Shown: in pieces, positions 34,636 through 42,871 of the stretch
How the letters are laid out: every line of letters begins with the position of its first letter
How positions within the stretch are numbered: the first letter of the stretch is position 1
Origin: DASPSR01 sp035498715
Lineage (GTDB): Bacteria > Nitrospirota > UBA9217
Length of the DNA stretch: 64,000 nt
Reading direction: 5' to 3'
NCBI GenBank assembly: GCA_035498715.1
Contig: DATJZV010000068.1
Coordinates: 1-64,000, forward strand
Position numbers and translations under genes: made by a program
Notes under the pieces: generated by a model
What the model was told of the DNA's origin: nothing
What the model saw: the letters and a program-made list of their open reading frames with translations, nothing else
Databases searched by the model: none

Positions 34636-35826
34636 TTACTTCTTCCCCGGTTCTTCCTCCACTCCCGTCCTGGACCGGAGGTGCCTCAGGTAGCCATCAT
34701 AATTTCGCTTCATCTCGTCGATGCTGTCGCCCCCGAACTTTTCGATCATCGCGAATGCTATCTCGAACGCGGCAACGGCTTCAGCCACTACACTGGCCGC
34801 GGGTACGGCGCAGACGTCGGAGCGCTCAACGCTCGCTTTGAAGGGTTTCTTGCTTAAGACGTCAACGGAACGAAGCGGCTTCATGAGCGTGGGGATGGGC
34901 TTCATGGCTGCGCGCAGCACGATATTCTCACCGTTGCTCATCCCCCCCTCGATGCCGCCTGCCATGTTCGTCTTGCGATAGAATCCAACCTTCCTGCTCC
35001 AGAGGATCTCGTCATGCACGAGGGAGCCAGGGCGGTTCGCCACCCCGAAGCCGGCGCCGATCTCAACGCCCTTTATCGCCTGGATGCTCATGATCACGGA
35101 AGCAAGCCTGCTGTCCAACTTCCTGTCCCAGTGCGCATGGCTGCCGAGCCCTATGGGAACACCTGTGATGATCAGTTCGAATATACCGCCGAGGGAGTCT
35201 CCGGCTGTCTTCATCTCATCGATCTTCCGCATCATCCTCTTTTCCGCCTCAGGATCGGGACAGCGCAGCTCTGATGCCTCGGCACGTTTCCTGATCTCTC
35301 CGGGCGATACTTGGGGTACCTTGGAGAACACACCGCCGATGCTCACCACATGGCTTATCACATCGATGCCGAATTCCTCAAGGAGTCTTTTGGCCACAGC
35401 GCCCACCGCCACGCGCATGGCCGTTTCCCGCGCGCTTGAACGCTCGAGTATGTTCCTGATATCTGACATGCCGTACTTCAGGATCCCAGGAAGGTCGGCA
35501 TGACCCGGTCGTGGCCGTGTGACAGGCTCTGCAGAGTTCAGGAACATGGGGTCTGGCGACATTTTATCCCGCCAGTTCTCCCAGTCCTTGTTACGAACCA
35601 TGAGCCCGATGGGGCTTCCGAGAGTCCGTCCCCAGCGCACGCCGGTGAATATCTTGACAGTGTCTTTTTCGATCTTCATACGGCCGCCGCGGCCGTAGCC
35701 TGTCTGCCTCCTTGCAAGATCACGGTCAATGTCAGTCACCCTGATCAAAAGACCCGAAGGCATCCCTTCGATGATGCCCATCAACAGTTCGCCATGCGAT
35801 TCCCCTGCGGTCAGGTACCGTAACAT
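34636..35826 (-). CDS. aroC: Chorismate synthase
   Basis: A 396-residue reduced-FMN-dependent enzyme making chorismate from EPSP, the last shared step to aromatic amino acids, folate and futalosine-route menaquinone. Motifs visible: LTAGESHGELLMGIIEGMP, GRGGRMKIE, RPRPGHADLPGILKY, SSARETAMRVAVGAVAK, and GIEGGMSNGENIVLRAAMKP near the C-terminus. First gene of the aroC-aroK-aroB operon, with a promoter about 40 bases upstream. Confidence 0.96.
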   Translation of the reverse strand: MLRYLTAGESHGELLMGIIEGMPSGLLIRVTDIDRDLARRQTGYGRGGRMKIEKDTVKIFTGVRWGRTLGSPIGLMVRNKDWENWRDKMSPDPMFLNSAEPVTRPRPGHADLPGILKYGMSDIRNILERSSARETAMRVAVGAVAKRLLEEFGIDVISHVVSIGGVFSKVPQVSPGEIRKRAEASELRCPDPEAEKRMMRKIDEMKTAGDSLGGIFELIITGVPIGLGSHAHWDRKLDSRLASVIMSIQAIKGVEIGAGFGVANRPGSLVHDEILWSRKVGFYRKTNMAGGIEGGMSNGENIVLRAAMKPIPTLMKPLRSVDVLSKKPFKASVERSDVCAVPAASVVAEAVAAFEIAFAMIEKFGGDSIDEMKRNYDGYLRHLRSRTGVEEEPGKK

Positions 35827-35864
35827 TACGTCTCCCCCCTTGAAAAACCCTTAAAATCGCGCTC

Positions 35865-35893
35865 ATCATAGCAAATTTGCGGTAGAAGTGCAA
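35865..35893 (-). promoter_or_regulatory. Promoter for the aroCKB operon
   Basis: Minus strand TTGCAC (35888-35893), a 17-base spacer and TATGAT (35865-35870). The aroC ATG lies about 38 bases downstream. Confidence 0.6.
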
Positions 35894-36000
35894 TCAAAAG
35901 TGTGGTATATTTTCGAAAATGCGGGGAATTTTAGGCCTTCTTTACTATTATGAAATGCTGTGGATAAGTTTTTCCAGTAACTGCGGCATAAGGAGAGCTC

Positions 36001-36435
36001 ATGAAATACAAACAGGGGTCATTCGGGAGGGTATTCCTGCTCAAATTCGAAGATAAGGACGATATTCTGGAGGAAATGAAAAAGGTTGCGGTCAGGGAAA
36101 AGGTCAAGGTCGGGACCATCATGCTCCTGGGTGGCATGCGCTCGGCCGGGGTCGTCTCTGGCCCGAAAGAGGCGGTCATCCCGCCTGAACCCCTGTGGGT
36201 GAACTTCAGCGACGGCCGCGAAGTGCTGGGCATCGGTACCCTGTTCTGGAAGAGCGATGAGCCCGTCATCCACCTCCACGGCGCAATTGGCCGTATGAAA
36301 GAGACCTATACGGGATGCATCCGCAAGGACAGCACGGTGTTCCTGGTCATCGAGGCGGTGATCACTGAGATCCTTGGCATCGACGCGCACAAAGCCCTGA
36401 ACGAGAAGACGGGGCTTGTGATGCTTGAATTATGA
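36001..36435 (+). CDS. PPC-domain (DUF296) DNA-binding-like protein
   Basis: A 144-residue single-domain protein of the PPC/DUF296 family (plants and prokaryotes conserved). It carries FLLKFEDKDDILEEM at the start, TIMLLGGMRSAGVV in the middle, and the histidine pair IHLHGAIGRM that binds a metal in structural homologues. Family members form trimers; many are annotated as DNA-binding, but biochemical roles are unproven in bacteria. An AAGGAGAGCTC site precedes the ATG. It lies just upstream of mqnB with eight bases between stop and start, so it is likely co-transcribed with the menaquinone genes. Confidence 0.85.
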   Translation: MKYKQGSFGRVFLLKFEDKDDILEEMKKVAVREKVKVGTIMLLGGMRSAGVVSGPKEAVIPPEPLWVNFSDGREVLGIGTLFWKSDEPVIHLHGAIGRMKETYTGCIRKDSTVFLVIEAVITEILGIDAHKALNEKTGLVMLEL

Positions 36436-36442
36436 GGAGTTC

Positions 36443-37168
36443 ATGATCGCTCTGCTTTGTTCAGTATCTGCTGAAGCAGAACTGCTTCTGTCAAAAACAA
36501 CTACAATAGGAATCGCTACGTTTGGTTCCAAGTCCGTCATTGAGGGAACGCTGGCGGATCATCGGGTCCTTCTCTGTGTGGGGGGGATGGGCAAGGTCAA
36601 TGCCGCCCATGCTGCAACGCTCATGATTGAGAAATTCAATCCCCGGGCGCTTATCGTCTTTGGCGTGGGAGGCGCATACCCCTCATCAGGTGCAATGGTA
36701 GGCGATATCGCCCTGGCGTCGGAAGAGATCGCCGGCGATGAAGGGGTTTTGACACTGGATGGCTTCAAGGACACAGAATATATCGGGATCCCCCTCGTAC
36801 AATCCGATGGTGCGCGGCTATACAACCGGTTTCCTGTCTCCGCCAGTAAGCTCAAGTATGCACTGCAAGTTCTCTCGCGCGAACAGACAAATGTCCGGAT
36901 TCATACGGGAACATTCGTTACCCTCTCCACCTGCACAGGGACCGCTCTTCGCGCGAAGGAACTGGAAAGGCGCTATCATGGCCTCTGTGAGAACATGGAA
37001 GGTGCAGCCGCGGCGCAGGTTGCGGAACTGCATGGAGTGCCCTGGCTGGAACTGCGCGGGATATCGAACATTGTGGAAGATCGTGATCTGAAGAAGTGGG
37101 ACATCCTGGCTGCAGCAGAGGCTGCGCAGATGGCCGTTCAAAAGATTCTTGATGGGTGGGACCGATGA
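36443..37168 (+). CDS. mqnB: Futalosine hydrolase
   Basis: A 241-residue enzyme of the futalosine menaquinone pathway that cleaves futalosine to dehypoxanthine futalosine and hypoxanthine. It has the nucleosidase fold: CSVSAEAELLL at the start, CVGGMGKVNAAHAATLMIE, VFGVGGAYPSSGAMVGDIALA, and CENMEGAAAAQVAELHGVPWLELRGISNIVEDRD, with the ribose- and base-binding Glu/Asp. Start at the ATG 36443 because GAGGAG lies just ahead; a TTG at 36425 in frame would erase that site. Its TGA overlaps the ATG of mqnD. The released hypoxanthine could be salvaged by the hpt enzyme encoded at 19.3 kb. Confidence 0.92.
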   Translation: MIALLCSVSAEAELLLSKTTTIGIATFGSKSVIEGTLADHRVLLCVGGMGKVNAAHAATLMIEKFNPRALIVFGVGGAYPSSGAMVGDIALASEEIAGDEGVLTLDGFKDTEYIGIPLVQSDGARLYNRFPVSASKLKYALQVLSREQTNVRIHTGTFVTLSTCTGTALRAKELERRYHGLCENMEGAAAAQVAELHGVPWLELRGISNIVEDRDLKKWDILAAAEAAQMAVQKILDGWDR

Positions 37169-38007
37169 TGAAAACCCTCACTATAGGCTATTCTCCCTGC
37201 CCGAATGATACGTTCATCTTCTACGCTCTCACGCACGGCAAGGTCCGTGTTCCCGGCATCGAATTCCGCGAGCAGTTGGAAGATGTCGAGACCCTGAACC
37301 GGATGGCACTCGGCGGGGAGCTCGACATCACCAAGATATCGTACCACGCCCTTGGTCATCTTCGGGAGAAGTATGCCCTGCTCCGCTCGGGCGGGGCCCT
37401 CGGAAGGGGATGCGGCCCGCTCATCGTTGCCAGGGCCGGGACAACGCTCGACGATCTGAAGACGTGCTCCGTTGCAATTCCCGGCAAGCTGACCACTGCA
37501 TACTTGCTGCTCCGGCTCTTCGATCCCTCTATCGAGAACGTAACGGTTATGACCTTCGATCGCATCATGGGTGCGGTTTCGAAGGGAGACGCGTCTGCCG
37601 GGCTGATCATTCACGAGAGCCGCTTCACCTATCCATTCTATAAGCTCGAAAAAATTCTTGACCTCGGCGAATGGTGGGAGAGATATTCCGGGTTGCCTAT
37701 CCCCTTGGGAGGGATACTTGGGAAGCGCTCACTCGGCCGAGATTTCCTGCTTCGAGTGGAGGAAGGCATCCGGGAGAGCATTCGTTACGCAGGTACACAT
37801 CCGGACGAGGTTATGGGCTACTGCCGACGATACAGTCAAGAGATGGATGAGAGGGTGATGAAAAGCCACATTGATCTCTATGTGAACACGTTCTCGCTGG
37901 ACCTGGCACGGGACGGGCTCTTAGCTGTACGCAGGCTTTTTGCCGAAGCAGAAGCACGCGGAATTTTCCTCTCCGCGGACGAGCCGCTTCTGGCGGAGGA
38001 GATGTAA
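37165..38007 (+). CDS. mqnD: 1,4-dihydroxy-6-naphthoate synthase
   Basis: A 280-residue enzyme of the futalosine pathway that converts cyclic dehypoxanthine futalosine to 1,4-dihydroxy-6-naphthoate. It is built like a periplasmic binding protein, opening GYSPCPNDTFIFYALTHGKV. Further family markers are DVETLNRMALGGELDITKIS, the GRGCGPLIVAR stretch and GLPIPLGGILGKRSLG. Its ATG overlaps the mqnB stop by four bases (ATGA); a second ATG follows immediately. Together with mqnB this shows menaquinone is made from chorismate by the futalosine route. Confidence 0.94.
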   Translation: MMKTLTIGYSPCPNDTFIFYALTHGKVRVPGIEFREQLEDVETLNRMALGGELDITKISYHALGHLREKYALLRSGGALGRGCGPLIVARAGTTLDDLKTCSVAIPGKLTTAYLLLRLFDPSIENVTVMTFDRIMGAVSKGDASAGLIIHESRFTYPFYKLEKILDLGEWWERYSGLPIPLGGILGKRSLGRDFLLRVEEGIRESIRYAGTHPDEVMGYCRRYSQEMDERVMKSHIDLYVNTFSLDLARDGLLAVRRLFAEAEARGIFLSADEPLLAEEM

Positions 38008-38035
38008 CATTCCTGATATTTTGTGAAGAAAGTTA

Positions 38036-38044
38036 TGGTATAAT
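38036..38044 (+). promoter_or_regulatory. Extended -10 promoter for lemA
   Basis: TGG immediately before a perfect TATAAT (38039-38044) makes an extended -10 element; no good -35 box is seen. The lemA ATG is about 68 bases downstream, after AGGAGGTT. Confidence 0.45.
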
Positions 38045-38112
38045 TCAAAAAGTCCGATGCCTTGATCAGGGAAGTTGGAGCGGCAAAAAATACAGTTCAC
38101 TAGGAGGTTCGT

Positions 38113-38676
38113 ATGGTTGGGTGGATAGTGCTTGCGGTGCTCGGCTTGATCTTGGTCTGGCTCATTCTGATTTACAACGGCCTCATATCGCTCCGGAATG
38201 ATGTGCAGAGCTCCTGGAAGCAGATCGACGTGCAGCTCAAGCGGAGACACGACCTGATTCCGAACCTTGTCTCCACGGTCAAAGGGGCTATGGAGTTCGA
38301 GCAGGATACGCTCGAGAAAGTGATCTCGGCAAGGGCGATGGCGGTGTCCGCGACCACCCCTGCATCCAAGGCCGGGGCCGAGAACATGCTTACCCAGGCG
38401 CTGGGAAAACTCTTCGCCGTAATGGAGAATTATCCTGCGCTCAAGAGCAACCAGAATGTGATGCAACTTCAGGAGGAACTTACCTCCACGGAAAACAGGA
38501 TAGCCTTTGCCCGCCAGCTCTACAACGATCTCGTTGCAAATTACCGCACAAGGCTTCAGGTGTTTCCGAACAGCATCGTCTCATCGTTGCTCAGCTTTCG
38601 TCCCGAGGAATACTTCGAGACGGAAGAGGCAGCCCGCACAGCGCCGAGCGTGAACCTGAGCTTGAGGGGCAAGTAA
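38113..38676 (+). CDS. lemA: LemA family membrane protein
   Basis: A 187-residue protein with one N-terminal membrane helix (about 4-24) exposing a helical-bundle domain. Family markers: YNGLISLRNDVQSSWKQIDVQLKRRHDLIPNL, then ALGKLFAVMENYPALKSNQNVMQLQEELTSTENRIAFAR. Proteins of this family usually neighbour M48 peptidases or TPM-domain proteins, as here. Their biochemical role is not settled. AGGAGGTTCGT precedes the ATG. Confidence 0.94.
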   Translation: MVGWIVLAVLGLILVWLILIYNGLISLRNDVQSSWKQIDVQLKRRHDLIPNLVSTVKGAMEFEQDTLEKVISARAMAVSATTPASKAGAENMLTQALGKLFAVMENYPALKSNQNVMQLQEELTSTENRIAFARQLYNDLVANYRTRLQVFPNSIVSSLLSFRPEEYFETEEAARTAPSVNLSLRGK

Positions 38677-38765
38677 TCCGAGAAAGCGGGACAAAGGCCG
38701 GGGTCAAGGAACAGGAACTTTTTCCCGCGCCTCACGCCTGACCTCTCATCTTATCGACATACACT

Positions 38766-40376
38766 ATGCCTTTAACGTTCATCGACATTGAGCGACAGAA
38801 GAGCTGGCGCATCTGGGCGTTTTTCCTGATCCTCGTGCTATTGTACTTCATCGTCACGGCGGTATTCACCTCGCTCTTTCTCCCTCTTTCAGTGCATGCC
38901 TCAGCGCATTTCTGGATCTTCGCAGGAGTAATTGCTCTTTTCGTGGCAGGCATCCATTTTTTGTTATCAGCCTACGATACGGTCAATACCGTTATCCGCG
39001 GCCTCAGTGCCCAGCCACCTGATCCTAAAGACGATATCCATAAAATGCTTACCAATATCATGGAGGAGATCCATGTGGTTACGGGGAACCAGCGGAAGAT
39101 GCAGTGTGTCGTCATCCCGTCGCTTTCCATGAATGCGCTGGCCGCGGCGGACCTGAAGGGAGCGGCCGTCATTGGCATCACTGAGGGCCTGCTTTCCCGC
39201 CTGACGCGGCCGCAGCTCGAAGCCGTCATCGCGCATGAGGCGCACCACATTCTCTCCGGGGATTGCCTCGAGGCCACCGTCGCCGCCAGCCTTTTCGGCA
39301 CCTACGCAGCGGCCCTGGAGAACTTGAGCGACACATCAAGTGGAAGAACGTTTTCTTCTCCTGCTTTCCTGCTGGCCGGGGGACTGCTCAAGCTCAGCAG
39401 TCTGCTCAATATGTTCATTTCACGGGAACGGGAATACCGGGCCGACGCAGCCTCGGTGCGCATGACGAGGAATCCGTTAGCCCTTGCCGAGACCCTGTAC
39501 CTGCTGTCGCGGAGTTGGCGAGGTGCAGGTTTCATCGGGAGCGGTTACGAGATGCTTTGCATTGTGAACCCGCAGGTGATGGCGCTGGATGAGACGGAGG
39601 GATTCTGGGCCGATCTGCTTTCAACCCATCCGCCAATCAGAAAGAGGCTGGATATCCTGCTCGCCATGGCGCGAGTTAACATTACCGAACTGGTCGAGAA
39701 AACGAAGAAGAGGGCGGAGGACACACAGAAGCCTTCCCAACCTACATACTATGCCATGAACCCCCAGCAACAGTGGCAGGGGCCTTTCAACATGGCTGAT
39801 CTCGGCGCGCTGCCGTGGCTCTCGCCGCTTACCTGGATCACGACGGGCGACAGACAGGCCGTTGAACGCGCCTGGAAGGAGCCCCTCATCAACGAGATAT
39901 TTGCGTCACGGCTTGTTCAGAAGGAAGACGTTGCATCGGAATTCACTTGCCCGTCCTGCCGCCAGCCACTCGTTATGGAATCGTATGAGGGCACACAAGT
40001 CTATCAGTGCCGCTTCTGCTCGGGGACCCTGGTTGAGAACAGCAAGATCCCGAGGATCATCGCGCGGACCGGGCGGGAGAGGCCCTGCTCTGAGCGGATG
40101 AGTGCGCTCGCAAAGACGGTTGTGAAAGAGAATCAGATGCGGTATACACGGCAGAAGCTTGTGGCCGACAGCGGGGCCAAAATGCCGCTTCTCGCCTGTC
40201 CCAAATGCAAAAACCCTATGTCCCGGGGTTTTTACAGCCTTGCTTACCTGATCGAGATCGACCGATGCAGTTTCTGTGGCCTCACTTGGTTCGACCGGGA
40301 TGAGCTCGAAATGCTGCAGTGCCTGATCGAATCGGAAGGATCTTTGGGGCAGGAGCCTCAAGATGTGAGCGTTTGA
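38766..40376 (+). CDS. M48-type membrane metallopeptidase fused to GYF-like and zinc-ribbon domains
   Basis: A 536-residue protein. Two membrane helices (about 15-38 and 47-70) precede an M48 peptidase domain with HEAHH at 157-161 and the third zinc ligand in REREYRADAAS. After the peptidase domain (to about 325) comes a GYF_2-like module (YYAMNPQQQWQGPFNMADL). Two zinc-finger units follow: CPSCRQPLVMESYEG with CRFCSG, then CPKCKNPMSRGFYS with CSFCGLTWFDRDELE, the last a TFIIB-type ribbon. M48 enzymes such as HtpX and BepA perform membrane protein quality control. The added adaptor modules suggest substrate recognition on the cytosolic side. Co-transcribed with lemA. Confidence 0.85.
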   Translation: MPLTFIDIERQKSWRIWAFFLILVLLYFIVTAVFTSLFLPLSVHASAHFWIFAGVIALFVAGIHFLLSAYDTVNTVIRGLSAQPPDPKDDIHKMLTNIMEEIHVVTGNQRKMQCVVIPSLSMNALAAADLKGAAVIGITEGLLSRLTRPQLEAVIAHEAHHILSGDCLEATVAASLFGTYAAALENLSDTSSGRTFSSPAFLLAGGLLKLSSLLNMFISREREYRADAASVRMTRNPLALAETLYLLSRSWRGAGFIGSGYEMLCIVNPQVMALDETEGFWADLLSTHPPIRKRLDILLAMARVNITELVEKTKKRAEDTQKPSQPTYYAMNPQQQWQGPFNMADLGALPWLSPLTWITTGDRQAVERAWKEPLINEIFASRLVQKEDVASEFTCPSCRQPLVMESYEGTQVYQCRFCSGTLVENSKIPRIIARTGRERPCSERMSALAKTVVKENQMRYTRQKLVADSGAKMPLLACPKCKNPMSRGFYSLAYLIEIDRCSFCGLTWFDRDELEMLQCLIESEGSLGQEPQDVSV

Positions 40377-40465
40377 CGCCGCAGAATTCATGAAATGAAT
40401 GGACACCTGAGATGGAATTGGTCCTTGGGGCACCCGAACCGATACGAGCTCAGGAATCTGTTACT

Positions 40466-41140
40466 ATGATTACCGTGATACTTTTTGCCATATTAAAAGA
40501 TAGGGCGGGACGTGATGTACTGCGCATCAACGCCGGTCCCTCGACTGTGTCGGAACTGCTCAAACAGATCGCGACAGAGTATCCTGCTCTCAAGGACATG
40601 CTGTCTGCGGGAAGGATCACGGTCTCGGTAAACCATGAGTTCGCGAAGCAGAATTCTCGCGTGCAAGACGGTGACGAGGTGGCGCTCATGCCGCCGTTCT
40701 CCGGAGGGGATGAACCAACCGGGATCATCCGGATACAGACGGAATCGTTTTCTCTGGACCGGGAGATAGAGCGTCTGAAAAAGATTTCGTCCTCCATTGG
40801 AGCAGTTGTCACGTTTCTCGGGACAACACGGGATATCTCGCAGGGGAAGCAGGTGGCAAAACTTGAGTTTGAACACTATTCCGGCATGGCGGAGAAGACG
40901 CTATCTGGTATCAGGGAGCGGGCGATCAGGGATTTCGGAGTTATTGAGGTGACAATCATTCACCGGGTAGGCATACTGCCGGTGGGAGAGAACATTGTGC
41001 TCATCGCAGTTGCGGCGGAACATCGGGATGAGGCCTTCCAGGCTTGCCGCTTTTGCATCGATGAATTAAAACGGATCACGCCCATCTGGAAGAAGGAAAC
41101 GACACCTGAAGGGGAAGTTTGGGTGGAGGAACATCCGTAG
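40466..41140 (+). CDS. MoaD-MoaE fusion (molybdopterin synthase)
   Basis: A 224-residue protein joining both subunits of molybdopterin synthase. Residues 1-81 are MoaD, a ubiquitin-like sulfur carrier ending PPFSGG (Gly80-Gly81). Residues about 86-224 are MoaE (VVTFLGTTRDISQGK, EHYSGMAEKTL, HRVGILPVGENIV, and PIWKKE with the catalytic lysine). MoaD must present a free C-terminal glycine as thiocarboxylate, so the chain presumably is cut after Gly81, as known for the mycobacterial fusion MoaX. Start chosen at MITVILFAILKDRAG, the usual MoaD N-terminus; an ATG at 40412 would add 18 atypical residues. It serves molybdenum or tungsten enzymes encoded elsewhere. Confidence 0.9.
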   Translation: MITVILFAILKDRAGRDVLRINAGPSTVSELLKQIATEYPALKDMLSAGRITVSVNHEFAKQNSRVQDGDEVALMPPFSGGDEPTGIIRIQTESFSLDREIERLKKISSSIGAVVTFLGTTRDISQGKQVAKLEFEHYSGMAEKTLSGIRERAIRDFGVIEVTIIHRVGILPVGENIVLIAVAAEHRDEAFQACRFCIDELKRITPIWKKETTPEGEVWVEEHP

Positions 41141-41235
41141 GAGCAGAAGACAGGGGTGAGAAGTGAGAAGAAAGGCAGGGGATGAAATTCCCCTCGCACT
41201 ATTGGCTTGTCCCGATCTTATCCGTCTTCTTCACC

Positions 41236-41658
41236 CTATCCTTTTTTTGCCGCTTTTTTCCCGTTCTTCATGAATACCACGCAGGTCGAGCAGTCCTCAT
41301 CCTTGCGGCACTTGGTGGTCTCCCAGCAGGGCTTGCCCTTGTCCGTGAATGCCGTGCAGACCACCCGGCGTTCGTCGGGACAATCTTTGATCTCCCAGCA
41401 GGGCGCGTAATCGAGGAGCTTCTTGATCCCTTCGATGCTGATCTTTTTGGAGTGGATCAACTCTCGTATGCAGCGCAGCCACTTGATATCGTTCTCGGTG
41501 TACAGCCGGTTCCTACGCTCCCGCGTCGGCAGGATTAATCCGTGCTTCTCGTACAGCCGGAGCGTCTGTGCCGTGGTCCCCACCAGCTTTGCAGCTACTC
41601 CCATGGTATAGAGGGGTGCATCCTTGTCTTTGAGTACATCCAGGCTATCCGCTACCAT
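41236..41658 (-). CDS. MerR-family regulator with a cysteine-rich C-terminal domain
   Basis: A 140-residue regulator. The MerR helix-turn-helix is at about 15-80 (YTMGVAAKLVGTTAQTLRLYEKHGLILPTR ... LYTENDIKWLRCIREL). It is followed not by a dimerisation helix of usual length but by a compact domain with seven cysteines (APCWEIKDCPDE ... VVCTAF ... PCWETTKCRKDEDCSTCVVF). The paired CWE-x-x-x-C motifs suggest a metal or redox site. The gene lies 25 bases after ccdA on the same strand. A redox-responsive role in control of ccdA or of the divergent zinc-ribbon gene is inference. Confidence 0.8.
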   Translation of the reverse strand: MVADSLDVLKDKDAPLYTMGVAAKLVGTTAQTLRLYEKHGLILPTRERRNRLYTENDIKWLRCIRELIHSKKISIEGIKKLLDYAPCWEIKDCPDERRVVCTAFTDKGKPCWETTKCRKDEDCSTCVVFMKNGKKAAKKG

Positions 41659-41683
41659 ATATTTTCGTATTCTCCTCGGTACA

Positions 41684-42400
41684 TTACCGTATTATCAGTA
41701 ATGTCATCTTGTCTGATATAAGAAGCAGGCCCATGATTATCAAGATGATCCCGCTCACAATCTTAATGGCCTTGAAATGCTGTCTCAATTTGCCGAACGA
41801 AGTAAGGAACGCGCTGATCGCTATCGCCGACAGGATAAAGGGGACGCCCAATCCGAGCGAATAAAAGCTGAGTAGCACTACTCCCTTCCCGAGCGTATTG
41901 GCCTCGATTGCGAGCGCCAGTACCGAGCTCAGGAACGGGCCGGTGCATGGGGTCCAGCCCGCGCCGAAGATTGCGCCGACTAGGAGCGTCCCGAGGTACC
42001 CCGCGGGCCGCGTTTTGAGCTGCAGCCTGGCTTCCCGCTGGAGGAAGGGGATGTTCACCACGTCCATGACGAAGATACCCATGATGATTATGAGAACACC
42101 GCCGATGATTCTGATCACGCCCAGATGCTCGGTCAGGACCCTTCCCATGAGGCTTGCAGTCGCCCCCAGCAGAACGAAAATGATGGAAAAACCGATGACA
42201 AAGACCACGGAGTGGAGCAGGGTGGTGTTCATGTTCTTTCTGCGAGAGTCCCGGCTCACGAGTTCGTCATAGCTTATCCCTGTAATATAGGAAACATACG
42301 AAGGGATAAGAGGCAGGATACATGGAGATGCAAATGAAACAACTCCCATGAGGAGCGAGAACAGCAGCGCAGACAGCGTCAAACCTTGAGAAAGGTCCAT
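41684..42400 (-). CDS. ccdA: CcdA-type thiol-disulfide membrane transporter
   Basis: A 238-residue protein with six membrane helices that passes reducing equivalents from cytosolic thioredoxin to periplasmic thiols, commonly for cytochrome c maturation. Both reactive cysteines are visible: SFASPCILPLIPSYVSY near the N-terminus and GWTPCTGPFLSSVLALA in the second half. The ATG at 42400 was chosen because the N-terminus then begins as in other family members and a G-rich site lies upstream; an in-frame ATG at 42439 would precede the probable transcript start. It is followed directly by the MerR gene. Confidence 0.92.
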   Translation of the reverse strand: MDLSQGLTLSALLFSLLMGVVSFASPCILPLIPSYVSYITGISYDELVSRDSRRKNMNTTLLHSVVFVIGFSIIFVLLGATASLMGRVLTEHLGVIRIIGGVLIIIMGIFVMDVVNIPFLQREARLQLKTRPAGYLGTLLVGAIFGAGWTPCTGPFLSSVLALAIEANTLGKGVVLLSFYSLGLGVPFILSAIAISAFLTSFGKLRQHFKAIKIVSGIILIIMGLLLISDKMTLLIIR

Positions 42401-42429
42401 GAAAATGAAACCCCCATATTTAGATTCGT

Positions 42430-42459
42430 ATAATACCAAAGCACAATAAGTAGAGTCAA
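42430..42459 (-). promoter_or_regulatory. Promoter for ccdA-merR
   Basis: Minus strand TTGACT (42454-42459), an 18-base spacer and TATTAT (42430-42435). The -35 box is the outer end of the palindrome at 42454-42487. Transcription would start near 42423, about 23 bases before the ccdA ATG at 42400. Confidence 0.55.
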
Positions 42460-42487
42460 GGAAAAGTTATATAATTTTTCCTTGACT
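42454..42487. repeat. 12-bp perfect palindrome holding both divergent -35 boxes
   Basis: AGTCAAGGAAAA and TTTTCCTTGACT are perfect inverted copies around a 10-base AT-rich centre (42466-42475). The outer six bases of each arm read TTGACT outward, serving as -35 boxes of the ccdA promoter and of a promoter toward the 57-residue zinc-ribbon gene. A regulator binding here would cover both. The neighbouring MerR gene is an obvious candidate. Confidence 0.65.
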
Positions 42488-42510
42488 TGTTTTAAAGCTC
42501 TGATTATAGA
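42482..42510 (+). promoter_or_regulatory. Plus-strand promoter leaving the palindrome
   Basis: TTGACT (42482-42487), a 17-base spacer and TATAGA (42505-42510). It points to the small zinc-ribbon gene at 42669, which also has a nearer promoter at 42602-42629. Confidence 0.5.
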
Positions 42511-42601
42511 CATTTCGTTTTCCCGATGAATACGGGCGACACTGAAAATGACTCCAATATGCGCATTCCGTATGTGCCGAGGTATTTTTTTTAAAATGTT
42601 C

Positions 42602-42629
42602 TTGACATTTTTTCATTTATAGCTAGAAT
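42602..42629 (+). promoter_or_regulatory. Promoter for the small zinc-ribbon gene
   Basis: Consensus TTGACA (42602-42607), a 16-base spacer and TAGAAT (42624-42629). The ATG at 42669 follows a leader of about 33 bases with a strong CGGAGGTGA ribosome binding site. Confidence 0.65.
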
Positions 42630-42668
42630 GCACAGGTTTGCGTGATTTTAAAACGGAGGTGAAGATCT

Positions 42669-42842
42669 ATGGCAGAAATGAGCAAAACCGCAAAGGCAGC
42701 CACGAAAAAGGCCGTTGTGAACCTCAACGTGCCGCAGTGCTGTGGCAAACCTATGCAGGCAGCGAAAATGATGACAACGACCGGCAAGGTGCGCGGCATG
42801 ATGTGGCTGTGCGATAAGTGCTGGAAAGAGAAAGCCATCTAA
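42669..42842 (+). CDS. Small zinc-ribbon-like protein (57 residues)
   Basis: A short gene with all the signs of expression: promoter, CGGAGGTGA ribosome binding site, a 57-codon frame and a strong terminator. After a Lys/Ala-rich start (MAEMSKTAKAATKKAVV) it carries QCCGKPMQAAKMM and then WLCDKCWKEKAI. The CC and CxxC pairs would form a four-cysteine metal site. I know of no function. Being divergent from ccdA-merR across the palindrome suggests shared thiol or metal control. Confidence 0.75.
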   Translation: MAEMSKTAKAATKKAVVNLNVPQCCGKPMQAAKMMTTTGKVRGMMWLCDKCWKEKAI

Positions 42843-42871
42843 AGCGGTTTTTCAAATACACGGTAGATGAT

